From: Alteromonadaceae bacterium
Lineage (GTDB): Bacteria; Pseudomonadota; Gammaproteobacteria; Enterobacterales; Alteromonadaceae
Length of the DNA: 64,000 nucleotides
NCBI GenBank assembly: GCA_016765535.1
Contig: JAESPQ010000056.1
Coordinates: forward strand, 263-64,262
Direction of reading: 5' to 3'
Part shown: one piece after another, positions 1-7,290 of the stretch
How positions within the stretch are numbered: the first letter of the stretch is position 1
How the letters are laid out: every line of letters starts with the position of its first letter
Notes under the pieces: generated by a model
Database searches by the model: none
Seen by the model: only the letters and a program-made list of their open reading frames with translations
Told to the model about the DNA's origin: nothing
Made by a program: the position numbers and the translations under genes

Positions 1-81
1 CCTAAGTTTATAAAAGAAGCAAACGACAGTTAGCTTTGCTTTATTAATTAATCTTTAATGAGGATAGTAGAGAGTATAACA

Positions 82-109
82 AAAAAGCTGACACGGGTGC
101 CAGCTTTTT
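82..109. terminator. Bidirectional terminator after folD
   Basis: An A5 run, a stem with arms AAAAAGCTGACAC and GTGCCAGCTTTTT (one mismatch) and a T5 run form a hairpin. It lies just past the leftward folD stop and would also stop rightward transcription entering from outside the window. Confidence 0.75.
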
Positions 110-146
110 ATTGTGTTAGATCATAATCAAATTGCATTAAATATAA

Positions 147-1001
147 CTAATCATTAAAAGTTTCACAGGCAATTAAAGTATTTTCAATTAAACTTGCTAC
201 GGTCATTGGACCTACGCCACCAGGGACTGGTGTGATATGTGATGCTTTGTTGCTAGCAACATCAAATTCTACATCCCCGATTAATTTACCACTTTCAAGA
301 CGATTAATACCCACATCGATCACAATAGCGTTGTTTTTTATCCATTCCCCCGGAATAAAGGCTGGTTTACCAACGGCAACAACAATTAAATCGGCTTGGC
401 GTACTTTATCTTCTAAATTTTTAGTAAATCTATGTGTGGTGGTAACCGTGCATCCAGCAAGTAACAGTTCTAAGGTCATAGGACGACCAACTATATTAGA
501 AGCGCCAACAACGAGTGCGTCTAAACCATGAGTTTTAATACCGGTAGATTCAATTAAGGTCATTATACCTTTTGGTGTACAAGGACGTAATCCGGGTAAG
601 CGTAATGCTAATTTACCGACATTTGAGGGATGAAATCCATCTACATCTTTTTTAGGGTTAATATGTTCAATCACTAAATTAGCGTCTATATGCTCTGGTA
701 AAGGTAACTGCACTAAAATACCATCAACACTATCGTCATTATTAAGTTCGTCAATTAGACTCAATAATTCTTGTTCTGAGGTGGTATTGGCTAAATCGTA
801 AGAACGTGAAATAAAGCCGACTTCTTCACAAGCTTTTCTTTTACTACCGACATAAACTTGTGAGGCGTGATCTAAACCAACTAATATTACCGCTAAACCC
901 GGAGCGCGTTTTCCTTGTTCAATACGTAAAGAAACTTTTTCTTTAACTGAATTTCTAATTTTTTGGGCGATGGCTTTACCGTTTATAAGTTGTGCAGTCA
1001 T
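147..1001 (-). CDS. folD: Bifunctional methylenetetrahydrofolate dehydrogenase / cyclohydrolase FolD
   Basis: FolD is a cytosolic enzyme that interconverts 5,10-methylene-THF and 10-formyl-THF with NADP, feeding purine and formyl-Met synthesis. The 284-residue length is normal for the family. Visible family features are the [14 protein letters not shown] segment, which carries the catalytic-domain Tyr and Lys, the [13 protein letters not shown] motif, the DVDGFHP loop, the [11 protein letters not shown] nucleotide-binding loop and the closing [11 protein letters not shown] motif. It appears monocistronic, with a terminator immediately after the stop. Identification is secure. Confidence 0.97.
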   Translation of the reverse strand: MTAQLINGKAIAQKIRNSVKEKVSLRIEQGKRAPGLAVILVGLDHASQVYVGSKRKACEEVGFISRSYDLANTTSEQELLSLIDELNNDDSVDGILVQLPLPEHIDANLVIEHINPKKDVDGFHPSNVGKLALRLPGLRPCTPKGIMTLIESTGIKTHGLDALVVGASNIVGRPMTLELLLAGCTVTTTHRFTKNLEDKVRQADLIVVAVGKPAFIPGEWIKNNAIVIDVGINRLESGKLIGDVEFDVASNKASHITPVPGGVGPMTVASLIENTLIACETFND

Positions 1002-1090
1002 AGTTCTTGTATAGTTCTTATGTTGTGAAATTAAGTGGTTAATAAAACGCGCTTATCTTCGCATAAAATTCGGTTTGTTTGTAGCTGTAA

Positions 1091-1213
1091 ATGAAAAAGT
1101 GGAAAATTATTTTGGTGTTTAGTGTTCATAAGGAAAAAGAAGAATTACATAAAAATAAACTGGTATTGTGGGAAAATCCAACGTTAAAATATAAAAAACG
1201 ACCTAATTGGTAA
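1091..1213 (+). CDS. Possible 40-residue small protein, unrecognised
   Basis: An ATG-started frame encodes a 40-residue, Lys-rich product beginning MKKWKIILVFSVHKEKEEL and ending in KKRPNW. No convincing Shine-Dalgarno sequence precedes the ATG. I do not recognise a family. It could be a real small protein or chance in an AT-rich spacer. The high Lys content fits both views. Confidence 0.15.
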   Translation: MKKWKIILVFSVHKEKEELHKNKLVLWENPTLKYKKRPNW

Positions 1214-1250
1214 AAAACTAAGCAAACAAACTTTTTTTATTAAAAAGTAT

Positions 1251-1279
1251 TTGACGACTGTCAGCCAAGTCGGTAATAT
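1251..1279 (+). promoter_or_regulatory. Sigma70 promoter of the tRNA cluster
   Basis: A -35 box TTGACG (1251-1256) and a -10 box TAATAT (1274-1279) are separated by exactly 17 bases. They are followed by a C/G-rich discriminator (CCGCATCCG). That arrangement is typical of growth-rate- and ppGpp-controlled stable RNA promoters. The first tRNA begins about 50 bases downstream. Confidence 0.8.
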
Positions 1280-1328
1280 CCGCATCCGTTGAAAGCAACT
1301 AAGTTTTCAGAATGCTTTTAGCAAATGT

Positions 1329-1405
1329 CGGTGATTAGCGCAGCTTGGTAGCGCACTTGGTTTGGGTCCAAGGGGTCACAAGTTCGAATCTTGTATCACC
1401 GACCA
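1329..1405 (+). tRNA. tRNA-Pro(TGG), copy 1
   Basis: This 77-nt gene has an encoded CCA end. The acceptor arms CGGTGAT and ATCACCG pair perfectly. The anticodon loop TTTGGGT gives anticodon TGG, and the T arm contains GTTCGAATC. It is first in the cluster and its sequence is identical to the copy at 1792-1868. Confidence 0.97.
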
Positions 1406-1453
1406 CTTTTTCTTTTTTTACTTATTATTAGGTAAAGTAAGGGAATAGGTAAT

Positions 1454-1515
1454 ACTTGGTTTGGGTATTTTTAACTCTTAGGGGTCAGAAGTTCGGATTT
1501 TGTATCACCGACCAC
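1454..1515 (+). pseudogene. Decayed 3' half of tRNA-Pro
   Basis: The stretch keeps the anticodon arm start (ACTTGGTTTGGGT), a drifted variable region and T arm (AAGTTCGGATTTTGT), and the intact 3' end ATCACCGACCA of tRNA-Pro. It lacks the 5' acceptor strand and the D arm, so it cannot fold as a tRNA. It sits directly after the intact copy and looks like a partial duplication that has drifted. Confidence 0.75.
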
Positions 1516-1566
1516 TTTTTAAAATAGATTTTATATCTTTTTTTATAAAGACCTGTAGGTAAATGT

Positions 1567-1643
<77 letters not shown>

Positions 1644-1669
1644 TACCTAACAGATTATTAGGTTCAGTG

Positions 1670-1745
1670 GTGGCTATAGCTCAGTTGGTAGAGCCCCGGA
1701 TTGTGATTCCGGTTGTCGAGGGTTCAAATCCCTTTAGCCACCCCA
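1670..1745 (+). tRNA. tRNA-His(GTG)
   Basis: The acceptor arms are GTGGCTA and TAGCCAC. The anticodon loop is ATTGTGATT with anticodon GTG. The discriminator base is C73, and a G lies just 5' of the acceptor (1669). That pair is the G-1:C73 identity element of histidine tRNAs. CCA is encoded. Confidence 0.97.
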
Positions 1746-1791
1746 TTTTTTTGCTTCTTCCTTGGAGTAAAAATAAAAAGTTATAAAATAT

Positions 1792-1868
1792 CGGTGATTA
1801 GCGCAGCTTGGTAGCGCACTTGGTTTGGGTCCAAGGGGTCACAAGTTCGAATCTTGTATCACCGACCA
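1792..1868 (+). tRNA. tRNA-Pro(TGG), copy 2
   Basis: It is identical over all 77 bases to copy 1 at 1329-1405 and has the same CCA end. Its 3' end is the first of three copies of the segment that makes up the 83-bp tandem repeat immediately downstream. Confidence 0.97.
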
Positions 1869-1888
1869 CTTTTTTAAATTCTATTTAT

Positions 1889-1951
1889 GCGCACTTGGTT
1901 TGGGTATTCTAACCTAAGCAGTCACAAGCTCTAAGCTTGTATCACCGACCA
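1889..1951 (+). pseudogene. tRNA-Pro 3'-half remnant, tandem unit 1
   Basis: GCGCACTTGGTTTGGGTATT runs from the D-arm end through the anticodon arm, then diverges. The 3' end TTGTATCACCGACCA is intact. The T loop has decayed to CTCTAAG. There is no 5' acceptor strand. The unit belongs to a tandem repeat of exactly 83 bases (1854-1936, then 1937-2019) that includes the spacer. Confidence 0.8.
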
Positions 1952-1971
1952 CTTTTTTAAATTCTATTTAT

Positions 1972-2034
1972 GCGCACTTGGTTTGGGTATTCTAACCTAA
2001 GCAGTCACAAGTTCGAATCTTGTATCACCGCCCA
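1972..2034 (+). pseudogene. tRNA-Pro 3'-half remnant, tandem unit 2
   Basis: This is the second tandem unit, nearly identical to the one at 1889-1951. It keeps the original T arm (AAGTTCGAATCTTGT), but the discriminator is changed (ACCGCCCA instead of ACCGACCA). The better-preserved T arm suggests that the two units accumulated different changes after duplication. It cannot form an acceptor stem. Confidence 0.8.
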
Positions 2035-2148
2035 CTTTTTTAAAAATTCAAAAAATTCTATTTTTACAATTACAATTACAATTTAGTTTTTGAAATGTGT
2101 ACTATTTTAAAATAAGAGTATTCTTTGTTTACCATATTATCTTGGCTG

Positions 2149-3915
2149 TTAACTTTTTTCGTTATTGCTAAATAATGTCAATTGATTTTTACCATTATTT
2201 TTTGATTGATACATCGCGTGATCTGCATTATTAATTAAGGTGTTTAAGTCGTAACTAGATGTTTCACTTGATGTGATACCAAAACTAGCGGTAACTTTAA
2301 AGTTATGGCCAGTACTTTCGGTATTTATATAAGCGATCATTTTACGGTAATGTTCAGATAATTTTTCGGCTCTCTCAATACTACAACTGGGTAGTAATAT
2401 GCAGAATTCTTCACCACCTAAACGAGCAAAAATATCATTAGTGCGAATGACTTTTTGGCATGCCTTAACAACCTCTTTTAATACCCAGTCACCGCAAGCG
2501 TGACCGTAACTGTCGTTAATGTTTTTAAAATCATCTAAATCAAATAGTACACAACTTATCGACTGCTTATTTTTTTTGCAATGCTCTACGGTGGTACTAG
2601 CTACCTGAGTAAAATGCCCCCGATTAAAGATACCGGTCAATGCATCATATTCTGCTAATAAACGTAGTTGTTTTTGTGTTGAGAAGGTTTTGTAACTCCA
2701 AAAAATTAATAAAGTAACAATAGCAATTAGCATGGCAATAAATAGGCGCTCATTTTCTTGCTGAGTTTTCGTTAGTTTTTGCTGCACATTCAATAACTTA
2801 TTTTGTTTGTTTAATAAAGTTATTTGCTGTAGTTGCCGTTGGTTTTTATTTTTTGCTAATTGAAATGCCAATGTTTTTGTTTGTACTTCATTTAAATAGG
2901 TTTTATCTGCTTCGGTATACTTTTTATGATAATTAAGCGCTTGTTGGTATTTTTTGTTTTGTTGATTAATTTGATAGAGTAAAAAGTAAGCTTTAATTAT
3001 TTGCTTGGTCGTTTTTAAGCGTTTCGCTTGCAATATTGTTTGAAATGCATAATGTTCAGCTTGCTTTAAATCTTGTTTTTGCCAGAAAATTTTCGCTAAA
3101 ATTACATTGGTTTCAGCGAGTAAAAGAGGGTAATGAGTTGCTTTTATTTCATTAAAATTATCGATTAATAAAGTCAGCGCTTTATTAGTTTGATCATTTT
3201 CTACATAAAGTTGTGCTAAATAAGTACGAATCAGGTTAACTGCGATAATTTCATTAGCTACTTGGCAAGTTTTTATCCCTTGAAATATTTGAGCATTAAA
3301 AGGCAATAGTTGATCAAGGGAAAACTGCGCCTCTAAACTGAGTTGTGCAGCAATACATTGACTACGTTTATTGTTGGTTTGTTGACTTAATTGCTTCAGT
3401 TTATCTGTATAAGTTAGCCCCAGTTGGTATTGTCCTAATTGATTGTAAAAAATAGTGATAATGGATAATGCCATTGTTTTATTTTTAGTATCATTTATTG
3501 TTGGCAATAACTTTAGTATTTGAGTTAAATGTTTTAATCCAAGAGGCCAGTCTTGTATTGCGATTAATGTATTGAGAATGGTCAACCGAGTTCTAAATAT
3601 AAGAGCAGGTTCAACTGCTGTCTTAGTTAATTTTTTTAACAATTTTAATGCTTGTTGATAACGCCCTTGAAACGCTAATTGATAACCATTCAGATATCGT
3701 AAATGATTTTGTTGTTTTAGGGTTAATTTTTTCTGTTTTTTGTTTAATTGTATTAATAATTGGTTGAAGTTTTCTGGGGCGCTTCTTCTGAGTTTATCTG
3801 CTTGTATTAATGAATTTTGGTTCTGTAGATATAAATTATCGTTAGCAAGCATGGGAAATGACAATGCTAACGATAAAATTATTAATAAGACTAAGCGCCA
3901 AGTAAAAATATACAT
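2149..3915 (-). CDS. TPR-sensor diguanylate cyclase (GGDEF)
   Basis: This 588-residue membrane protein should make cyclic di-GMP from two GTP. It has an N-terminal signal segment (residues 1-25), a long helical periplasmic region resembling degenerate TPR repeats (about 30-370), a short coiled coil, one membrane span (about 391-407) and a C-terminal GGDEF domain. The active-site motif is GGEEF at residues 500-504, so it is predicted to be active. An RTND inhibitory (I) site sits five residues upstream, which implies product feedback inhibition. It starts 57 bases after the borosin precursor on the same strand, so readthrough is possible. The input signal is unknown. Confidence 0.93.
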   Translation of the reverse strand: MYIFTWRLVLLIILSLALSFPMLANDNLYLQNQNSLIQADKLRRSAPENFNQLLIQLNKKQKKLTLKQQNHLRYLNGYQLAFQGRYQQALKLLKKLTKTAVEPALIFRTRLTILNTLIAIQDWPLGLKHLTQILKLLPTINDTKNKTMALSIITIFYNQLGQYQLGLTYTDKLKQLSQQTNNKRSQCIAAQLSLEAQFSLDQLLPFNAQIFQGIKTCQVANEIIAVNLIRTYLAQLYVENDQTNKALTLLIDNFNEIKATHYPLLLAETNVILAKIFWQKQDLKQAEHYAFQTILQAKRLKTTKQIIKAYFLLYQINQQNKKYQQALNYHKKYTEADKTYLNEVQTKTLAFQLAKNKNQRQLQQITLLNKQNKLLNVQQKLTKTQQENERLFIAMLIAIVTLLIFWSYKTFSTQKQLRLLAEYDALTGIFNRGHFTQVASTTVEHCKKNKQSISCVLFDLDDFKNINDSYGHACGDWVLKEVVKACQKVIRTNDIFARLGGEEFCILLPSCSIERAEKLSEHYRKMIAYINTESTGHNFKVTASFGITSSETSSYDLNTLINNADHAMYQSKNNGKNQLTLFSNNEKS

Positions 3916-3972
3916 GATTAATAGCTCTTGATTGTTATATTAAAGCTATTGTTGGCGGCAAGTATTACTGGG

Positions 3973-4242
3973 TTAACCATGAGCAATTAATTTGCTTTCT
4001 TCTGGAGTTTGTTCTGGCTCTGGTTGTTCATCAGGTGCATCATCAGGTTTAACTATAAGTATGCAAACTGTTTCAGGATAATTTTCAATATGCCTGTTAA
4101 GTTTATCGGTATCTTTTGCCATTAAGGCCTGTTTTAATTCAACATTAATATCTGCTTGATTAATGGTGTTATTTAACTGTTGTTGGTTTTGTAGTGAGGC
4201 ATCGCTGCCCATTTTTTCAAGTAGCTGAATAATATTCGACAT
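3973..4242 (-). CDS. Borosin-type (SonA-like) precursor peptide
   Basis: This 89-residue protein has a helical N-terminal region (about 1-55) resembling the borosin binding domain of Shewanella SonA: an LLEKMGSDASL start and an ALMAKDTDKL segment. It then has a hydrophobic stretch CILIV (about 60-64), an acidic Pro/Glu/Asp linker, and a C-terminus SKLIAHG. SonA, from memory, ends in a similar LVISHG stretch that carries the backbone N-methyl groups. A good ribosome site (GAAGGA) precedes the ATG. The gene follows its putative methyltransferase by 39 bases. The family call rests on the N-terminus plus the neighbour; the core position is inferred. Confidence 0.8.
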   Translation of the reverse strand: MSNIIQLLEKMGSDASLQNQQQLNNTINQADINVELKQALMAKDTDKLNRHIENYPETVCILIVKPDDAPDEQPEPEQTPEESKLIAHG

Positions 4243-4281
4243 TATTTATTCCTTCTTTTATTGTTGATCTTAAAATAATCG

Positions 4282-5094
4282 TTAGGTGTTTTCTAGCTGT
4301 GCATACTCATCTTTTTCTTGTTGAGCAATAACCGCAAGTTTATTGAGTATAGCGGTATTTTTTTGCATTGCTTGACAAGGTGGAATAACTAAAGTGGTGT
4401 GCATAGACAATTTTGCATCAATTAATTCGCTTAATAAAATTGTTTCTTTGCGTACAGTGTCTATGGGCAATACTTTTGCTTCATATAAAATTACTTGATG
4501 GTTAAGCGGATATGTTGTTGTTAATAAGTCTAGCAATACTTGCCGATAAGCGACACCTGTTGCAAATTTACCTAAACTTTTATCGCCCGCGACACCTATT
4601 TGCCATAAAATAAGTTGTGCACTAGGGTCGATAATGCGTTGGTAAAACATAAACTGGCTGGCTTCGTATTGTTGACAACCTACCTTACCTGGGTCTATGC
4701 CTAAATCGGCGATTAAGCAGTCTTCGGCAGAAATGCCAGCTTCCATATAAGCACTAAACCCTAATTGCTGTGCTATTTGTATGGTTTTATGTGGAACACC
4801 AGCAAAAACTCCTGGATGACCATAGAATGCGCCAACGACTTTTTTACCAGCTTTTATCTCAAAAATAATAGCCGATACCATTTGATCATAAGAGATCGTG
4901 CGCGATTTACCTTCTTGATAATATTCTTGTAAGCTACGGACATCAGAGTGCATTTCTTCAAGCCATAATTGTACTAAGCCATTAGACATTAGCGAAAAAA
5001 CCACATCGGCTTGTTCAATATGACTACGACATATTGGCGTTATATGTGCACCTAAGGTCATTCCTAAACCAACACAAACTAAGCTTCCTGACAT
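4282..5094 (-). CDS. SonM-like borosin alpha-N-methyltransferase
   Basis: This 270-residue TP-methylase-fold protein closely resembles SonM of Shewanella, which transfers methyl groups from SAM to backbone amides of its separate precursor. Visible features are the start SGSLVCVGLGMTLGAH, the YGHPGVF motif (Y91-F97), EAGISAEDCLIADLGIDPG, and a Tyr/Arg/Tyr set (Y58 or Y59, R65, Y69) placed like the catalytic residues recalled for SonM. Tetrapyrrole methylases share the fold, but a 270-residue stand-alone copy beside a SonA-like peptide argues for borosin synthesis. GAGG lies five bases before the ATG. Confidence 0.88.
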   Translation of the reverse strand: MSGSLVCVGLGMTLGAHITPICRSHIEQADVVFSLMSNGLVQLWLEEMHSDVRSLQEYYQEGKSRTISYDQMVSAIIFEIKAGKKVVGAFYGHPGVFAGVPHKTIQIAQQLGFSAYMEAGISAEDCLIADLGIDPGKVGCQQYEASQFMFYQRIIDPSAQLILWQIGVAGDKSLGKFATGVAYRQVLLDLLTTTYPLNHQVILYEAKVLPIDTVRKETILLSELIDAKLSMHTTLVIPPCQAMQKNTAILNKLAVIAQQEKDEYAQLENT

Positions 5095-5231
5095 AAAACC
5101 TCGATTAATGTTGCTATACTAAAAGGTAAAGTAATTGTTAATTAAAACAAACTTAACTGGTTGATAATATATAAAAAATACAATTGATTAAATAATAAAC
5201 TAGCAAATTAGCGACCATTTTAACAGTTAAT

Positions 5232-5792
5232 TCATAAAATTTTTGTGATTATTGTTTGTTGCCAATTTTGTTGTTTGTATATACCACAAACATTATTTAA
5301 ATCATTGGTTAAGCTAAATTGAAAACCTAGCTTTTTTGCTAAATGCTTAATGGATAAATTTTCATTACAAAAGCGAATATTGATGTGTGATAGCTTTAAT
5401 TGTTTAAAACCATATTCCATTAATGCGCCTAATGCTTCGGTCGATAATGATTTTTTTTGTGCTTGTAGTGCTAGCACGATGCCAGTTTCAGGGGGAATAA
5501 CATCACTTAAAGCACTTTTAGAGGTAGTGTTTTTAGGTTTGTTAATAATAAGTGTTTGCAAACCTATTGATTGATTTGTAACGTTATCAATAATTACCCA
5601 TGTTAAAAAATAAGGTTTTTTTTCATGCATTAGTCTTAAAGTACGAGTAAAACCTATTTTTGCATCGCTTGGTGTTAACGGTTTTCCAATATAATGCATG
5701 ATTTTTTTATTGGTATATAAAGCACTATATAGCGCTTTATCTTGTGTTGATAAAGGTCGTATTAATAAACGTTTGGTGGTAAAAGTATGCAT
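5232..5792 (-). CDS. GNAT family N-acetyltransferase
   Basis: This is a predicted acetyl-CoA-dependent acetyltransferase of the RimJ/RimL-like class; the substrate is unknown. The chosen start gives MHTFTTKRLLIRPLSTQD, the classic N-terminus of this family, and a 186-residue protein of normal length. The frame stays open for 40 more codons upstream, but those residues are not family-like and overlap the neighbouring recombinase remnant. Visible motifs are IGLQTLIIN (strand 4), a divergent acetyl-CoA loop (ALQAQKKSLSTEALGALMEY) and the C-terminal NENLSIKHLAKKLGFQ helix. The standard QxxGxG/A motif is poorly conserved. Confidence 0.8.
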   Translation of the reverse strand: MHTFTTKRLLIRPLSTQDKALYSALYTNKKIMHYIGKPLTPSDAKIGFTRTLRLMHEKKPYFLTWVIIDNVTNQSIGLQTLIINKPKNTTSKSALSDVIPPETGIVLALQAQKKSLSTEALGALMEYGFKQLKLSHINIRFCNENLSIKHLAKKLGFQFSLTNDLNNVCGIYKQQNWQQTIITKIL

Positions 5793-5826
5793 GATTATTT
5801 GTCGGCTTATTAAGTGTTTATATTGG

Positions 5827-6093
5827 CTAGGTATTGTGTATGGCATCAATAAAACGCCCAAGTTTATCGTCTTTAGTATTATCACCCTTAAAAGCACTGA
5901 TACCACGGTCAACTATTTTAACTAAGTCCAAGCCTTGCTCAGATGTAATATCACGTGCCGTTTTTAATTGACGTTCAAGTGTTGTGCCTTTGGCTTGCTT
6001 GTCACTTGACCAACGAATATAGGAATAGCATTTAGTTTTAGTTGAGGGTATAAACCAGTGAATGTTGTTGTTTGATGTTGCTAATACTGGCAC
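5827..6093 (-). pseudogene. Serine recombinase N-terminal fragment
   Basis: The readable 88 residues contain a resolvase-type catalytic N-terminus: YSYIRWSSDKQAKGTTLERQ has the R..S and Q spacing of the nucleophile region. DRGISAFKGDN follows, as in large serine recombinases. The frame ends after about 88 residues with no DNA-binding half, whereas intact enzymes are several times longer. It is therefore a remnant of a phage or integrative element. It is wedged between the GNAT gene and a J-domain gene. Confidence 0.75.
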
Positions 6094-6401
6094 GAAGTTA
6101 AGACCACGGCAACGAGTTCGATAATCTAACGGTTAAATGTTTCGTAAAACGAGACTTGGTTATGCTTGTGTTAAGTGTTTTTATCTACTGCCTTATTGAA
6201 TGACACAATAAGTGTATTAGACGCTCGGATGAATAGTTAGGGCAACCGATTAGGTCGGAAACCATTGGTTATGATTGAAAGTGTTTGGCACGCTGGGAAT
6301 GGTCTTGCTTGGTAGATAATTTATTGGTTATTGTATTGTTATATGAAATAATAGTAAATTCAGTGCGACTGGTTATTAAACTGTAGGATTAAGACGTTTT
6401 T
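6094..6401. other. Intergenic region before the J-domain gene
   Basis: This 308-base gap lies between the recombinase remnant and the J-domain gene. I see no convincing gene, hairpin array or tRNA in it. It may be residue of the lost element whose recombinase fragment lies to the left. Confidence 0.4.
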
Positions 6402-7172
6402 ATGGATTTCAATAAAGATTATTATGCTATTTTAGGTGTATTACCAACTACTGAGTTAGTTGTTATCAAAGCAGCATATAAAGCAATGTTCAAAGTTTAT
6501 CACCCCGATAAATTTAATGGTTCAAAAGCAGAGGCACACGCTAAAACGATTGAAATAAACGAAGCATATTCAATATTAATAAATATAAATAAACGCAAAG
6601 AGTATGATGAATCACGCGATAATAATGACGATAAAGCATATTCATATAAAGAAGAATCCAAAACAGAAGATGATTTTTCTTCAGGTTTTTATACCTTAGA
6701 AAAAGACTGGCAAGTTGCTATTAAGTATCAGCCTGAACTTGTTGGTATTGTGGATGCACTATCAAAAATATCTTCAAAGTTAGCCTTTACATATAAAGCA
6801 TATATTATCGAATTAAAGGCGTTTGATCAGAAAACAAGTATCGCTGATAAAATGGAACAAGAATACTTGTCTTTATATTTTGGCACTGATAAGCAAATTC
6901 AAGTTTTTGCTAAAGCACTTATTATTAGTAATCACAGAGATGCCGCAAGAGAATTGAACAAAGCAATAACAGTGCTAGGTAAAGGTGTTGATGTTGATAT
7001 AGTTATTAAACAAATTAAAAGTGAATTTAATTTGTATCCATTTGTGCCTACTAAGAAAAATGATGCACATAAAGGTAAGGAAAGCGAAACAAGAGAATTT
7101 GCTTTTTTATGGTTCTCAATAATTGTATTGCCAATAATTTTGGTAATATATGCATTCGCTTTTGCAAAATAA
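6402..7172 (+). CDS. J-domain protein with C-terminal membrane anchor
   Basis: This 256-residue protein starts with a J domain (residues 5-70): DYYAILGV, the invariant HPD at residues 34-36, then NEAYSILININKRKEYD. J domains stimulate the ATPase of DnaK-type chaperones. The Gly/Phe and zinc regions of true DnaJ are absent. A helical middle of unknown function follows, and one hydrophobic segment (about 233-254) ends the protein, predicting membrane anchoring with the J domain in the cytosol. It stands alone beside an integration remnant and may be accessory. The client is unknown. Confidence 0.85.
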   Translation: MDFNKDYYAILGVLPTTELVVIKAAYKAMFKVYHPDKFNGSKAEAHAKTIEINEAYSILININKRKEYDESRDNNDDKAYSYKEESKTEDDFSSGFYTLEKDWQVAIKYQPELVGIVDALSKISSKLAFTYKAYIIELKAFDQKTSIADKMEQEYLSLYFGTDKQIQVFAKALIISNHRDAARELNKAITVLGKGVDVDIVIKQIKSEFNLYPFVPTKKNDAHKGKESETREFAFLWFSIIVLPIILVIYAFAFAK

Positions 7173-7290
7173 CAACAATAAACAACCATTACCACCCAGC
7201 AAAAAGAGGATAAACAAACAATTCCACGCCTCCAAACATTCCTGTATAATGCTCGTCATATAAAATCGTATCAAAACAAGTAAAACCACT

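Larger units (their letters stand above)
1002..1328. other. Intergenic region folD to tRNA cluster
   Basis: This 327-base stretch separates leftward folD from the rightward tRNA cluster. It holds the tRNA promoter at its right end (1251-1279) and one weak 40-codon reading frame (1091-1213). I see nothing else in it. Confidence 0.5.

Noticed and set aside
1889-2034. Additional functional tRNA-Pro genes
   Set aside because: The two units lack the 5' acceptor strand and D arm, so no cloverleaf can form.
1854-2034. CRISPR array
   Set aside because: There are only two full 83-base units derived from a tRNA, with no short identical repeats separated by unique spacers, and no cas genes.
4282-5094. 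Cobalamin or siroheme precursor methyltransferase
   Set aside because: The fold is shared, but no cobalamin or heme genes are near. The sequence motifs and the adjacent SonA-like peptide fit a borosin enzyme better.
6124-6138. Integron attC core (ATCTAAC next to GTTAAAT)
   Set aside because: The two boxes are adjacent rather than separated by a folded arm, and no integrase or cassette array is present.
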